Origin: Paraburkholderia sp. PREW-6R
GTDB taxonomy: Bacteria > Pseudomonadota > Gammaproteobacteria > Burkholderiales > Burkholderiaceae
Direction of reading: 5' to 3'
Assembly (NCBI RefSeq): GCF_039621805.1
Contig: NZ_CP155073.1
Span: forward strand, 124,001 to 188,000
DNA length: 64,000 nucleotides
The translations under genes and the position numbers were made by a program. Positions 63,956 through 64,000 of this stretch are shown piece by piece (the first letter of the stretch is position 1; each line of letters begins with the position of its first letter). Under the pieces are notes generated by a model. The model did no database searches, was not told the origin of the DNA, and saw nothing but the letters and a program-made list of their open reading frames with translations.

Positions 63956-64000
63956 ATGCAGATAGCAACATCGTCAGCAATGCAGTCAGGCAAAGAACAT
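63956..64000 (+). CDS. Start of a gene running off the window
   Basis: ATG preceded by GGGGGGA begins MQIATSSAMQSGKEH and stays open to the window edge. Too short to identify. Confidence 0.4.
   Translation, partial: MQIATSSAMQSGKEH

Noticed and set aside
57548..64000. Second copy of the tRNA-Ala 3' end (attR)
   Set aside because: I searched by eye for the GGAGTTCGATCCTCC-type segment and found no copy; the right boundary must lie beyond the window.

Overview
The window reads as a chromosomal segment of a Burkholderiaceae beta-proteobacterium, most likely Paraburkholderia. The evidence is the high GC content, the gene order dksA / COG0523 GTPase and rlmI / xerC / DUF484 / dapF / lpxL / metK, an H-NS-type protein of the Burkholderia kind, a Tat-exported HiPIP, and several proteins typical of that family. 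This is inference from gene content; no database search was possible.

Layout. 0-9 kb: housekeeping genes on the minus strand (cysteine-poor DksA, COG0523 metal GTPase, RlmI, XerC, DUF484, DapF, LpxL-type acyltransferase), then divergent metK behind a folded leader. 9-19 kb: a probable decayed ORF, a PhyH-type dioxygenase, small membrane proteins, a YghZ-type reductase, an MFS exporter, SrkA kinase, a DUF3857/transglutaminase protein and XdhC. 19-26 kb: a large BvgS-style hybrid histidine kinase, an amino-acid permease and a two-gene NarL-type two-component system. 26-35 kb: ferredoxin-NADP reductase, then a YtfQ-YtfR-YtfT-YjfF sugar ABC operon with a LacI-type regulator, AT-rich operator-like boxes and a divergent aldose 1-epimerase. 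These look like one sugar-uptake regulon. 35-49 kb: a mix of metabolic and transport genes, including a nuclease-fold protein, an AAA ATPase, an L-2-hydroxyglutarate-oxidase-type flavoprotein, HiPIP, amidase, dienelactone hydrolase, nitronate monooxygenase, a LivK-type binding protein and an MFS transporter. 49-57 kb: H-NS-like protein, CDF transporter, Lrp regulator, an exonuclease/metallo-hydrolase pair, a folded intergenic region before rlpA, rsmI and yraN diverging from one shared CATG, gmhA, a BON lipoprotein and cytochrome c.

57.5-64 kb: a genomic island starts at tRNA-Ala(CGC). It carries a P4-type tyrosine integrase, an AlpA-like regulator, a type Ib-like partition module (ParA with a one-base frameshift, plus a ribbon-helix-helix protein) flanked by repeated boxes, a protein joining an apparently dead DEDD-exonuclease fold to a HAD hydrolase, a two-helix membrane protein and a large unknown ORF. 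A perfect 24-bp repeat occurs upstream of two island genes and in degenerate form upstream of a third. The far end of the island lies outside the window. Its codon use and GC content are visibly less biased than the flanking chromosome, as expected for acquired DNA. The island is the most promising place for undescribed biology here.
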